From Streptomyces klenkii (GTDB taxonomy: Bacteria > Actinomycetota > Actinomycetes > Streptomycetales > Streptomycetaceae), in assembly GCF_003626645.1 (NCBI RefSeq), contig NZ_RBAM01000007.1, positions 1-64,000 on the forward strand: DNA of 64,000 nt, given 5' to 3'. This document shows, one piece after another, positions 25,841-32,947 of this stretch. The notes below the pieces were generated by a model that did not search any database, had not been told where the DNA came from, and saw nothing but the letters and a program-made list of their open reading frames with translations. Both the position numbers and the translations under genes were made by a program. How positions within the stretch are numbered: position 1 is the stretch's first letter; each line of letters starts with the position of its first letter.

Positions 25841-26224
25841 GTGGTGGAGTCGGAGTACGGGGCCCGGATCCGGGTCAAGGGCCGGTGGGCCGTGCTGGAG
25901 CTCGCGGGTGAGCTCGACATCGCGGCCGTGCCGGCGGTGGAGGAGCTGCTGTTGCAGCTGGTGGCGCCGGGCGCCCCCGTCGTCGTGATCGACCTGCGCG
26001 AGGTGACGTTCTTCGACTGCTCCGTTCTGGGGGCGTTGTACCGGGCCCGGGCCGGGGTGCTCGCGTCCGGGGGGTGTTTCGCGGTGCTGTGCGTCCGGCC
26101 GTGGGCGCTGAAAATCATGCACATGGCGGAGCTGCTGGACGTCTTCCGGCCGGTGGCGGCGCTGGTGGATCTGGCCGACCTCGACTCCCTCGACAACGGC
26201 CGCCGGAGGGACGCCAGGGCGTAG
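25841..26224 (+). CDS. STAS-domain anti-sigma factor antagonist
   Basis: A 127-aa single STAS domain of the SpoIIAA/RsbV type. WAVLELAGELDIAAVPAVEE is strand 2 and helix 1, and VVVIDLREVTFFDCSVLGAL carries the segment where a serine is usually phosphorylated by an RsbW-type kinase: here the residue pattern is FDCSVLG, keeping Asp-x-Ser. GTG 25841 or 25844 can start the gene, with GGGGGA upstream. It heads a cluster with two GAF proteins, and the three together look like a small stress or signal-sensing module. The sigma partner is not in the window. Confidence 0.85.
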   Translation: MVESEYGARIRVKGRWAVLELAGELDIAAVPAVEELLLQLVAPGAPVVVIDLREVTFFDCSVLGALYRARAGVLASGGCFAVLCVRPWALKIMHMAELLDVFRPVAALVDLADLDSLDNGRRRDARA

Positions 26225-26225
26225 G

Positions 26226-27026
26226 GTGAAGCCGACGGGGCGTTCGCCCCATGAGGGGCGTCGGTGGATCGGCCTCGGGAAGCGGGTGTCAGCGGTGGCG
26301 ACCAGCTCGGGCATGGCCCGGCTGTTGCGCGATCTCTCGTCGCGGTCGGGCCCCGGCCTGATCACCGGGGATCCCCTGGAGTGCGCGCGGATCCTGGGCG
26401 TGGACGGGGTGGCGGTCTCCCTCAGCACGGACGGGGCCCTGAGCGAGGTCGTGTGGTCCTCCCCTGGCGTCAGCGAGCGCCTTGAGGACGAGCAGTTCAT
26501 GCTCGGCGAGGGCCCGGGGGTGGAGTCCACCGTCTCCTGCGAGGTGGTCGTCGAGCCGGATCTGGCGCTGATCCGGCCGGGCCGGTGGCCGGTGCTGCTG
26601 CCGGCGCTGGCCGGAATGGGCGTGGGCGCCCTCTTCTGTTTCCCGCTGCGGATCGGCGGAGTCTGCCTGGGCGTGCTGACCGCGCAGCGGGCGCTCGCCG
26701 GTCCGCTGCCGCCGGCCGCGATGGACGACGCCTTGATCCTGGCGGCGGCGGTGACCGCGGTGGTGCTGGACGGCGGGCAGGGGGCGGAGCGGTTCGCCGC
26801 GGGCGAGGGCACCGCCTATCTGCACCGGGCGGTGGTCCATCAGGCCGGCGGGATGATCAGCGTTCAGGCGGGGGTGACGGTGGCGCAGGCGCTGGTGCTG
26901 CTGCGTGCCCATGCCTACCGGTACGAGCTTGCGTTGTTGCAGGTCGCAGAGGATGTCGTCGCCCGGCGCCTGCGTTTCGACCACATTGGTGACGGGTCGG
27001 GCCCGTCGTTCGAAAGAAGGGGATGA
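26226..27026 (+). CDS. GAF-domain protein with a degenerate ANTAR-type C-terminus
   Basis: A 266-aa protein. A GAF-like domain covers about 45-190 (ECARILGVDGVAVSLSTDG, and GALFCFPLRIGGVCLGVLTA), followed by a three-helix region at about 205-255 (YLHRAVVHQAGGMISVQAGV and TVAQALVLLRAHAY) that resembles an ANTAR RNA-binding domain. The start is uncertain: GTG 26226 begins the longest frame, while GTG 26286 with GGGAAG upstream is also good. It overlaps the next gene by ATGA, so the two are translated together. ANTAR proteins bind paired hairpins in mRNA leaders to stop termination; none was found here. Confidence 0.75.
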   Translation: MKPTGRSPHEGRRWIGLGKRVSAVATSSGMARLLRDLSSRSGPGLITGDPLECARILGVDGVAVSLSTDGALSEVVWSSPGVSERLEDEQFMLGEGPGVESTVSCEVVVEPDLALIRPGRWPVLLPALAGMGVGALFCFPLRIGGVCLGVLTAQRALAGPLPPAAMDDALILAAAVTAVVLDGGQGAERFAAGEGTAYLHRAVVHQAGGMISVQAGVTVAQALVLLRAHAYRYELALLQVAEDVVARRLRFDHIGDGSGPSFERRG

Positions 27027-27760
27027 TGGCCATGGCTAGCCAGCAACGCACGCTGGAGATCCTGGTCGAGGCCGTGGATTCACTGATCGACGACTTCGAT
27101 CTGATCGACTTCCTGCACCGGCTCACCGTCCGTTGCGTGGAACTGCTCGACATCGAGGCCGCCGGCGTGATGATCATCGACCCGTGCGGCGAGTTGCAGG
27201 TCATCGCCGCCTCGGACGAGCACACCCGGCTGCTGGAGCTGTTCGCGCTCCAGCACGCGCAGGGCCCCTGTGTGGAGTGCTGCCGGACCGGGCAGCCGCA
27301 GCTGGACATCGACCTGGCGTCGGCGGAGGCCGCGCGGGCGTTCGGGCCCTTCGCGACCCGTGCCCGCACGGCCGGTTTCCGTACGACGCACGCGATTCCC
27401 ATGCGGCTGCGCAACCAGGTCATCGGCGCGCTGAACCTCTTCCACTCCCGGCCCGGCAGGATCTCCGAGTCCGACGCCCGGCTGGGGCAGGCGCTGGCGG
27501 ACGTGGCCACGATCGCGATCCTTCAGCAGCGCACCATCGAGCAGGGCAACATCGACAAGGCCCAGCTCCAGGCCGCGTTGCACAGCCGGGTGGTCATCGA
27601 GCAGGCCAAGGGTGTGCTGGCGGAGCGGTGGCAGGTCAGTCTGGACGAGGCGTTCGAGAGCCTGCGGAACTACGCCCGGCCGCGGCAGATGCGGCTGGCG
27701 GACCTGGCCCGCCAGGTGGTGCAGGGCACCATGGACACCGCCGAGCTCCAGCGGAGCTGA
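27023..27760 (+). CDS. GAF and ANTAR domain-containing response protein
   Basis: A 245-aa protein with a GAF sensor (about 8-170; RLTVRCVELLDIEAAGVMI and HAIPMRLRNQVIGALNLFH) and a clean ANTAR domain at about 185-240 (VVIEQAKGVLAERWQVSLD and EAFESLRNYARPRQMRL). This architecture is common in actinobacteria and acts as an RNA-binding antiterminator or signal output. GAF cysteines lie in GPCVECCRTG. AAGAAGGGG is followed by ATGs at 27023, 27026 and 27032; the last has the best spacing. It is coupled to the preceding GAF gene. Confidence 0.88.
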   Translation: MMAMASQQRTLEILVEAVDSLIDDFDLIDFLHRLTVRCVELLDIEAAGVMIIDPCGELQVIAASDEHTRLLELFALQHAQGPCVECCRTGQPQLDIDLASAEAARAFGPFATRARTAGFRTTHAIPMRLRNQVIGALNLFHSRPGRISESDARLGQALADVATIAILQQRTIEQGNIDKAQLQAALHSRVVIEQAKGVLAERWQVSLDEAFESLRNYARPRQMRLADLARQVVQGTMDTAELQRS

Positions 27761-27780
27761 CGCGCGGGCCCGCGGGTCGC

Positions 27781-28422
27781 TCACGGCCAGACGAGGCAGT
27801 ACGGCTGGTGGCCGTTCTCGTGGAGGCGGTGGGAGAAGTCCTGCCACTCGCGCAGGAGCTGGTAGACGCCGAAGGCGTCGCGGGGGCCGCCGCGGTCGGG
27901 GACGGTGGACCAGATGAAGGCGGCGGCGCCCACGGACTCCTCGCCGATGCCGCGCAGCGGGTCGACGACGGTCATGGGCAGTTTGACGACGGCGTAGTCG
28001 GGGTGGAGCACGACCAGTTCGAGCGGGGGGACCTTGTGCAGGGGTATGCCCTCGATGCCGGTGAGCACCATGGCGGCCACGGTCTCCGGCTTGATCCGGG
28101 TGAACATGCCGCCCATGCCGAGCTCGTCGCCGCCGAGCTCCTCGGGGCGCATGGAGATGGGGACGTTCGCCGCGGCCGCGCTGCTGGGTGCCCCGAAGTA
28201 CTTGTAGGTCACCCCCACGCGGCCGCTCCTGTTTCCCGTGCTGTTCGTGTCGCTCGTATTGCTCGTACTGCCGCTGTTCGTGCCGCCGGTGTTGTCCGCG
28301 CCGTCCGTGAGGTGTTCCTCGCGCCGGTCGCGCCGGCCCCTGTGGCGCCCCCTGCGGGACTGCCGGGCGCGCTCGGGGCCCAGGTCACCGGTGCCCTCAC
28401 CCAGTCCGCCACCGCGCTGCAT
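27781..28422 (-). CDS. Conserved Streptomyces protein of unknown function
   Basis: A 213-aa protein. The first 70 residues are Arg/Asp- and then Asn/Thr/Ser/Gly-rich with a run of TSNTSDTNSTGN-like repeats and look disordered. The rest (from VGVTYKYFGAP) is a compact domain with GMFTRIKPETVAAMVLTGIE, LELVVLHPDYAVVKLPMTVV and a C-terminal WQDFSHRLHENGHQPYCLV. I do not recognise the family. ATG 28422 is chosen because GGTGGAG lies 5 bases upstream. It is the last chromosomal gene before the mobile element and reads away from it. Confidence 0.7.
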   Translation of the reverse strand: MQRGGGLGEGTGDLGPERARQSRRGRHRGRRDRREEHLTDGADNTGGTNSGSTSNTSDTNSTGNRSGRVGVTYKYFGAPSSAAAANVPISMRPEELGGDELGMGGMFTRIKPETVAAMVLTGIEGIPLHKVPPLELVVLHPDYAVVKLPMTVVDPLRGIGEESVGAAAFIWSTVPDRGGPRDAFGVYQLLREWQDFSHRLHENGHQPYCLVWP

Positions 28423-28481
28423 ATCTCCACCTGACCGCTTTTTCCTACGCAGCACTGCCCCCGCCGCGCAACCCGATCATC

Positions 28482-28550
28482 GTCTCAGAGACCTCCCCCG
28501 TGGGCGCCGTGCGAAACGCCCGGAACCGAGTCCGGGCGAGGCTCTGAGAC
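28482..28550. repeat. Long imperfect palindrome next to the element's left end
   Basis: GTCTCAGAG (28482-28490) and CTCTGAGAC (28542-28550) are complementary, extended by CCTC/GAGG with one bulge. They enclose a second perfect hairpin CGCCCGGA (28517-28524) / TCCGGGCG (28531-28538). It lies between the unknown gene at 27781-28422 and the integrase, in what should be chromosomal sequence. It may be a terminator, an operator or a recombination-site relic. Confidence 0.6.
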
Positions 28551-28553
28551 TAT

Positions 28554-28614
28554 GGCTAGCGTGAGCTACCCATTTAATGCCCCAGCTGCATAACAGAGGG
28601 GTAGTTCGCTAGCC
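28554..28614. other. Candidate left attachment site / inverted repeat before the integrase
   Basis: GGCTAGCG (28554-28561) with CTACCC is mirrored by GGGTAG and CGCTAGCC (28599-28614) over 61 bp, directly upstream of the serine integrase start. Attachment sites of large serine integrases are 40-60 bp imperfect palindromes placed just beside int. The left arm contains GCTAGCGTG (28555-28563), which recurs at 41962-41970 near the presumed right end. The TAGCGT within it could also be a -10 element for int. Confidence 0.4.
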
Positions 28615-28621
28615 TACTCGG

Positions 28622-30418
28622 GTGACAGCGACCTTGGAAGCTGCACCGGAGCACGGGCCTAGCGTGCTCCGGCTAGCAGTAGGGTATGCCCGCCAGTCAA
28701 AGAAGAAGGCCGACAAGTCGGAAGCCAGTCCGCAGACGCAGGACGAGGCGATCAGGCGGAAGGCGCCGGAGCGCGGCTGCCGTCTCCTCAAGATCTACCG
28801 GGACATCGGTGTCTCCGGCTACGACCCGACCGTAAAGCGCAAAGACTTCGAGCAGCTGCTGAATTACTGCCGCCAAAACGAAGTCCACGAGATCATCGTC
28901 TACAACATCACGCGTTTCTCGCGCAGGGAGCCGAAGGACGCCATTCCCGTCGTCCTCGAACTGTTCTCGCTCGGCATCACGATCACGTCTGTTTGCGAGG
29001 GGTCGTTCTCGCCCGACAACACGATGGAACTCATCATGTTGATCATGCGGATCGACGCGGCGCATCAGGACAGTAAGAACAAGAGCGAAGCAATCTCTGA
29101 CGCGAAGCGGCTCGCCAAGCAGTTCGGCGGCTGGACCGGCGGAGTTCCTCCGTACGGGATGGAGAGCTACGCGCAGTCGGTGACACGGGTGCTGGATGGC
29201 GAGCCGGTCACGGTGACGATTCGCTTGCTGCGTCCGGTTCCGAGGAACGAGGACGGAACGGATCAAGCCAGCATTGCTCTCCGCATGGTGGATCGCATCT
29301 TCGAGTTCAAGGACAAGCCGTGGAGCGGGAAGAAGAATGGCCATCCCGCGTCGGTGAGCGCGGTTGTCGCGTGGATGAACTCTGCCGGGTGGGTGGGGCA
29401 GAACGGGGCCGCATGGCGTACACCCACCGCAAAGCGGATTCTCTCTGACCCGCGCTTGGCGGGTTTCGCGGCGGAGACCGTCTATCACAAGGACAGTGAC
29501 GGAAATCCGACACGGACGCTGAGCGGCTACAAGATGCTCCGGGACGAGGAGACGGGGGAGCCGATCACGATCGGGGAAGCGCTCATCCCTCCTGCCCGCT
29601 GGTTCGAGCTCCAGAAGTGGCTCCGTGGGCGGGAGTGGGGGCGCAGTGATACCCCGTGGAGCGAGAAGGTGCTGACGGCCATGGGTGTGCTCAAGTGTGA
29701 GTGCAGCCGGCCGATGACGGGATCGCCACGCCTCTACAAGTGTTCGCGGCCCCCCGGTGTGGTGGAGGAGGGGAAGCACGCCGGAGGGAACACCATCAAT
29801 CTGGCGGACGTGGATGACTACGTGGCCCGCCGCATCATGGCTGTTCTCATGACGGCGGAGCGGGACGAAGAGACCCTCGACACGCTGGCCGAAGCGACGC
29901 GGCGACTGGCGAAGCTCCGGGAGAACCCCGCGGCGCGTGGTGAGCGCGCCTCGCTCGTGGGGGAGCGGAGAGAGATCACCAACGACATCAACCGGTTGTA
30001 CGACGACCTCAAGGCCGGCATCTACGAGGGCAAGATCGGTCGTGCGCGCTTCCTCCAGGAGAAGGAGACGCTGGAGAAGCGGCAGGCCGTCATCGAGCGC
30101 CGGATTGCGGAGGTGGGCGGCCCGGAACTGCCCGCTCTGCCCATCGCGGAGTGGACGTACACCGAAGACCCCAACGGCGACCCGCTGGGGGAGGGGTCGT
30201 GGTGGCAGAAGGCTGATACGGCGGATCGGCGCATGCTGGTCAGCCTCTTCGTGGACGAGGTGCGGGTGCGTAAGGCGGCGGGGAGGGGCGGGCGCAACCG
30301 TGTCTGCCGCGTCGAGGAGCGCGTGAGCGTCTTCATGGCGAAGCCGAAGCATGAGGAGCATGAGGCGCAGGAGAGCGAAGGACAGGTAGCTCTCTCGGAA
30401 TCCGTATCAGCGGCATAG
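28622..30418 (+). CDS. int: Large serine recombinase (site-specific integrase)
   Basis: A 598-aa large serine integrase. The catalytic domain starts at LRLAVGYARQSKKK with the nucleophile at Ser 26 and continues through KDFEQLLNYCRQNEVHEIIV and the Arg-rich helix ITRFSRREP. The recombinase domain (about 160-290) includes ISDAKRLAKQFGGWTGG and LSDPRLAGFAAE. The zinc-ribbon domain is reduced: LKCECSRPMTGSPRLYKCS, followed by a coiled coil at about 435-500. It should integrate and, with a directionality factor, excise the element. The start is GTG. Codon use is less G+C-biased than in the flanking core genes. Confidence 0.95.
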   Translation: MTATLEAAPEHGPSVLRLAVGYARQSKKKADKSEASPQTQDEAIRRKAPERGCRLLKIYRDIGVSGYDPTVKRKDFEQLLNYCRQNEVHEIIVYNITRFSRREPKDAIPVVLELFSLGITITSVCEGSFSPDNTMELIMLIMRIDAAHQDSKNKSEAISDAKRLAKQFGGWTGGVPPYGMESYAQSVTRVLDGEPVTVTIRLLRPVPRNEDGTDQASIALRMVDRIFEFKDKPWSGKKNGHPASVSAVVAWMNSAGWVGQNGAAWRTPTAKRILSDPRLAGFAAETVYHKDSDGNPTRTLSGYKMLRDEETGEPITIGEALIPPARWFELQKWLRGREWGRSDTPWSEKVLTAMGVLKCECSRPMTGSPRLYKCSRPPGVVEEGKHAGGNTINLADVDDYVARRIMAVLMTAERDEETLDTLAEATRRLAKLRENPAARGERASLVGERREITNDINRLYDDLKAGIYEGKIGRARFLQEKETLEKRQAVIERRIAEVGGPELPALPIAEWTYTEDPNGDPLGEGSWWQKADTADRRMLVSLFVDEVRVRKAAGRGGRNRVCRVEERVSVFMAKPKHEEHEAQESEGQVALSESVSAA

Positions 30419-30429
30419 GACCCAGCAGT

Positions 30430-30460
30430 GACCCCGGTGAGGCGTAAGCCCACCGGGGTC
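30430..30460. terminator. Terminator between int and the convergent candidate RDF gene
   Basis: A perfect 10-bp stem GACCCCGGTG (30430-30439) / CACCGGGGTC (30451-30460) with inner GGC/GCC pairing and a GTAA loop. It lies 12 bases after int and 3 bases beyond the stop of the convergent gene. Confidence 0.85.
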
Positions 30461-30462
30461 CA

Positions 30463-31080
30463 TTACTTGGGTTTCTGTAACTCAATTGCTGGTTTGTGGT
30501 AGAAAACGGCGACGCCGCGCCGGGTCTTCAGCTCCACGCGTTCCAGCCGTAAAGCAGCAATCGCCGGACCGTTGCTCTCCATGAGAGCCTGTTTCGTCTG
30601 CTGAATTCCTTCGGCCAACTCCCAGCTCATTGAGTGGAAAAGGAATGGCCCAAGGTGCGGAGCGCCCGTTAAGGAGAAGGTGAGGGCTATGTGTGGTTGC
30701 GGCCCCTGAAACGCTTTTGCAGCTGCCTTGCGTTCCGTGATGGATTGTGGGCAACCGCAGGGCTTCCCCCGAGCGCTCTCGGGTGTTAGATGCGCTGCGC
30801 CGTCGCAGTGATGCACGAGCCCGCGGCGGTGCCAAAGCCTCATGTCGACAGTCAGGGCAGACGGGCCACTGATGACAATCTCCACCTCGTTCACCTTGGT
30901 TTCAATCTCCAGGTGAGTCCTACTGCCGATCTGACGCCCTTCCGGATGTCCGCCCAGGAGCTGTGTCACCTCAGCGGCAACGTCCGAATCGCTGGTGGAG
31001 ATGAGCCAGTTGGGCAGTGACTCCGGCCGGTTTCCTTCGACACGGCCGCCCCGGAACCGGCCTACGAACCGCTCGGTCAC
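30463..31080 (-). CDS. Gp3-like protein, candidate recombination directionality factor
   Basis: A 205-aa protein whose sequence pattern (VGRFRGGRVEGNRPESLPNW, then ISGPSALTVDMRLWHRRGL, a CGCPQSITERKAAAK Cys-Pro segment and a C-terminal LERVELKTRRGVAVFYHKP) matches, as I recall it, the actinobacterial family that includes phage phiC31 Gp3. Gp3 binds its serine integrase and turns it to excision. The gene converges on int, and its GTG start overlaps the rep stop by GTGA, so the rep and RDF genes would be expressed together, tying excision to replication. The assignment rests on pattern memory, not on a search. Confidence 0.6.
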   Translation of the reverse strand: MTERFVGRFRGGRVEGNRPESLPNWLISTSDSDVAAEVTQLLGGHPEGRQIGSRTHLEIETKVNEVEIVISGPSALTVDMRLWHRRGLVHHCDGAAHLTPESARGKPCGCPQSITERKAAAKAFQGPQPHIALTFSLTGAPHLGPFLFHSMSWELAEGIQQTKQALMESNGPAIAALRLERVELKTRRGVAVFYHKPAIELQKPK

Positions 31081-32510
31081 GTGGCCACCGGAGCTTCGGC
31101 ACGAGCGATGTCACGGTTACGAGTGATGTCTTCGGCGATTCCGGCGGCGAGGAGGGTGGCGCCGGGGGTGTGGCCGGAGCCGACGTAGCGCCACTGGGCT
31201 TCCGTGTCGCCGTCCGGGTTGTCGGGGAGTGGTCCGCGTTGGTGGTGGGCGCGTTCGGTGCGGAGTGCTGTGTAGGTGGTGGAGTAGGCGCGGGATTTGG
31301 TGAGGATGTGGCCGCGGTAGCCGAGGGTGTGGGCCCAGGCGCGGAGGCGGAGGGGTTCGAGTTCGGGGAGGCTGCCGAGGCGCCAGCAGGTGTGCATGAG
31401 GGTGCGGGCGTGTGGAGTGGCCGGTAGGGCGTTGATGTCGTCCAGGGTGCGGAGTCGGTGGTCCGCGCCGGCTGAGGTGTCGGTGGCGCTCTTGGTGACG
31501 TACTTGGCGACGTAGGCGGCTACGGCGTCGTCGGCCAGGCCGTTGCCGTCATCGACGGTGGCGCGGAGAGGGCGGGCGTCGAGTTGGGCGCCCCACTGGA
31601 GGGTGAGTTCGCCGAGGGCCGGGCTGTAGGGGGTGCGGACGGCGGCGGAGCGGGCCGCGGTTTGAACGGCGGTCGTGAGTGCGTCGGCGGTGCCCCAGGG
31701 CGGGGGTGGGGTGTGGGGGCCGTCGGGTCCGTCGAGGCGTATGACGGCGTGGACGTGGACGGCGGCGCGGCGCTGGTACTCGGCGACTTTGGCGAAGGAG
31801 AGCCGGGCGTGGCGGGGGAAGTGGGATTGGGGCAGGCCGGCGGTGGTGGCGAGGTGTCGGCGGGTGGCGCGGGTGAAGCGGTCCCAGAGCTGTCCGGCGT
31901 GGGCGTGCCACAGGACGTGCCCGGTGTAGTCGTAGCAGGCCGGGCAGAGCGGTTGCCCCACGTGCGGGTCGGTCTCGGCGTGGGCGGCCGTGCAGCTCAG
32001 GGGCGCGCCATGCTGGCAGGCCCCGGCATTGCGGCGGGGATGGCAGCGTTCGCGGTGGGCGGTGGTGCGGTGGACGGGGCCGAAGCTGGGGGCGGTGAGG
32101 GTGGCGAACAGCCGCGGGCGTTCCCGTATCTGTTGGGGGATGGTTTTGCCGCCGGTGAGGCCTGCGCGGACGAGGTGGAAGGTGTCGCCGGCGTGGAGGC
32201 GGGAGCAGGGCGGGCAGACGGAGGCGCGGCGGTTGCGGCAGCGGACCAGGAGGCGTTCGCCGGGTTCGGTGCGGGTGTCGTAGTGGTGGAGGATCTCGCC
32301 GGTCGTGGCGTTGCGGGTGGTGGTGTGGCCGGTGAGGTGGACGGGGTGGGCGCAGCCGCCGGTAGCGGTGATCTGTTCCAGGAGCCGGGGGAAGAGCGGG
32401 TCTCCTGCGAGGCGGATGACGTCTTGGTCAACGGCGGGGAGGTGACGCAGGCGCGCCGCGGTGTCGAGTGCGGCGCGCCGGTCAGCCGGGGTGGTGAGGT
32501 CGGCGCGGAT
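31077..32510 (-). CDS. repSA: RepSA-like replication initiator of an integrative element (irregular start)
   Basis: About 477 residues with the hallmarks of pSAM2-type RepSA rolling-circle initiators: LPAVDQDVIRLAGDPLFPRL, the zinc-type pairs CRNRRASVCPPCSRLH and CHPRRNAGACQ, LCPACYDYTGHVLWH, the histidine motif VHVHAVIRL and a YVAKYVTKSATD segment. No ATG or GTG opens the frame near the expected N-terminus. The best candidate by spacing is an ATC at 32510 with GGGAGG 8 bases upstream. An ATG at 32581 lies in another frame and would need one added base in a run of five C to join. It is therefore either damaged, mis-sequenced or started from a rare codon. Confidence 0.75.
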   Translation of the reverse strand: MRADLTTPADRRAALDTAARLRHLPAVDQDVIRLAGDPLFPRLLEQITATGGCAHPVHLTGHTTTRNATTGEILHHYDTRTEPGERLLVRCRNRRASVCPPCSRLHAGDTFHLVRAGLTGGKTIPQQIRERPRLFATLTAPSFGPVHRTTAHRERCHPRRNAGACQHGAPLSCTAAHAETDPHVGQPLCPACYDYTGHVLWHAHAGQLWDRFTRATRRHLATTAGLPQSHFPRHARLSFAKVAEYQRRAAVHVHAVIRLDGPDGPHTPPPPWGTADALTTAVQTAARSAAVRTPYSPALGELTLQWGAQLDARPLRATVDDGNGLADDAVAAYVAKYVTKSATDTSAGADHRLRTLDDINALPATPHARTLMHTCWRLGSLPELEPLRLRAWAHTLGYRGHILTKSRAYSTTYTALRTERAHHQRGPLPDNPDGDTEAQWRYVGSGHTPGATLLAAGIAEDITRNRDIARAEAPVAT

Positions 32511-32611
32511 GGTGGGGGCCTCCCGGGGTGGGCCGCCGGAGTGGCGGGGCGGATGACGGGTGGTGGGCCGGTGTCGTCCATGGGCTCGGCCTTTCTGGCG
32601 GGGGTGGGGGT

Positions 32612-32725
32612 TCAGCGGATGGTGCCGGTGCCGCGGCAGCAGCGGCAGCGTCGCCGGCGGCCGGTGCGGGTCGTCTTGTAGCGCTCGCCCTTGCAGACCG
32701 GGCAGCGCACGGGGCGCATGGGCAC
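32612..32725 (-). CDS. Very small zinc-ribbon-like protein of the element
   Basis: A 37-aa basic protein with two Cys pairs, MRPVRCPVCKGERYK and RRCRCCRGTGTIR, probably one zinc knuckle. GTG 32725 has AGGAAGGA 10 bases upstream; ATG 32719 in the same frame gives 35 residues. It lies between the small membrane protein gene and rep on the same strand. Its size hides it from usual gene finders. Function is unknown. Confidence 0.6.
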   Translation of the reverse strand: MPMRPVRCPVCKGERYKTTRTGRRRRCRCCRGTGTIR

Positions 32726-32746
32726 GACGGGCGTGTCCTTCCTGGG

Positions 32747-32947
32747 CTAGGTGTGGGTGAAGCCGGAGAGGAACCAGGTCAGGAGGCTGTTGACGGTGAA
32801 GATCACCGGGGTCTGTCCGATGTAGACGCCGAAGACGGCGATCAGCAGGGCTTGCCACCAGCGGACGTCGCGGGAGCGGACGAGCAGGACGGTGATGCCG
32901 CCGAAGATCAGGGCGAGGAAGAGCGCGGATCCTTCACTGACCTGCAT
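32747..32947 (-). CDS. Small two-helix membrane protein, possible Spd (spread) protein
   Basis: A 66-aa protein with two membrane segments, ALFLALIFGGITVLLV and ALLIAVFGVYIGQTPVIFTV, joined by a short Arg/Asp loop. Its start overlaps the traSA stop by 14 bases. Small membrane proteins next to tra genes of Streptomyces plasmids (Spd) help spread DNA between hyphal compartments; that role is inferred from position. Confidence 0.65.
   Translation of the reverse strand: MQVSEGSALFLALIFGGITVLLVRSRDVRWWQALLIAVFGVYIGQTPVIFTVNSLLTWFLSGFTHT

Noticed and set aside
27763..27774. CGCGGGCCCGCG palindrome between the GAF-ANTAR gene and the convergent unknown gene
   Set aside because: Too short and too likely by chance in DNA of this G+C to call a terminator.
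32747..32858. Extension of the rep frame upstream to an ATG at 32858
   Set aside because: The added part is a shadow of the small membrane protein and CxxC genes in another frame, with a His/Arg/Pro composition unlike protein.
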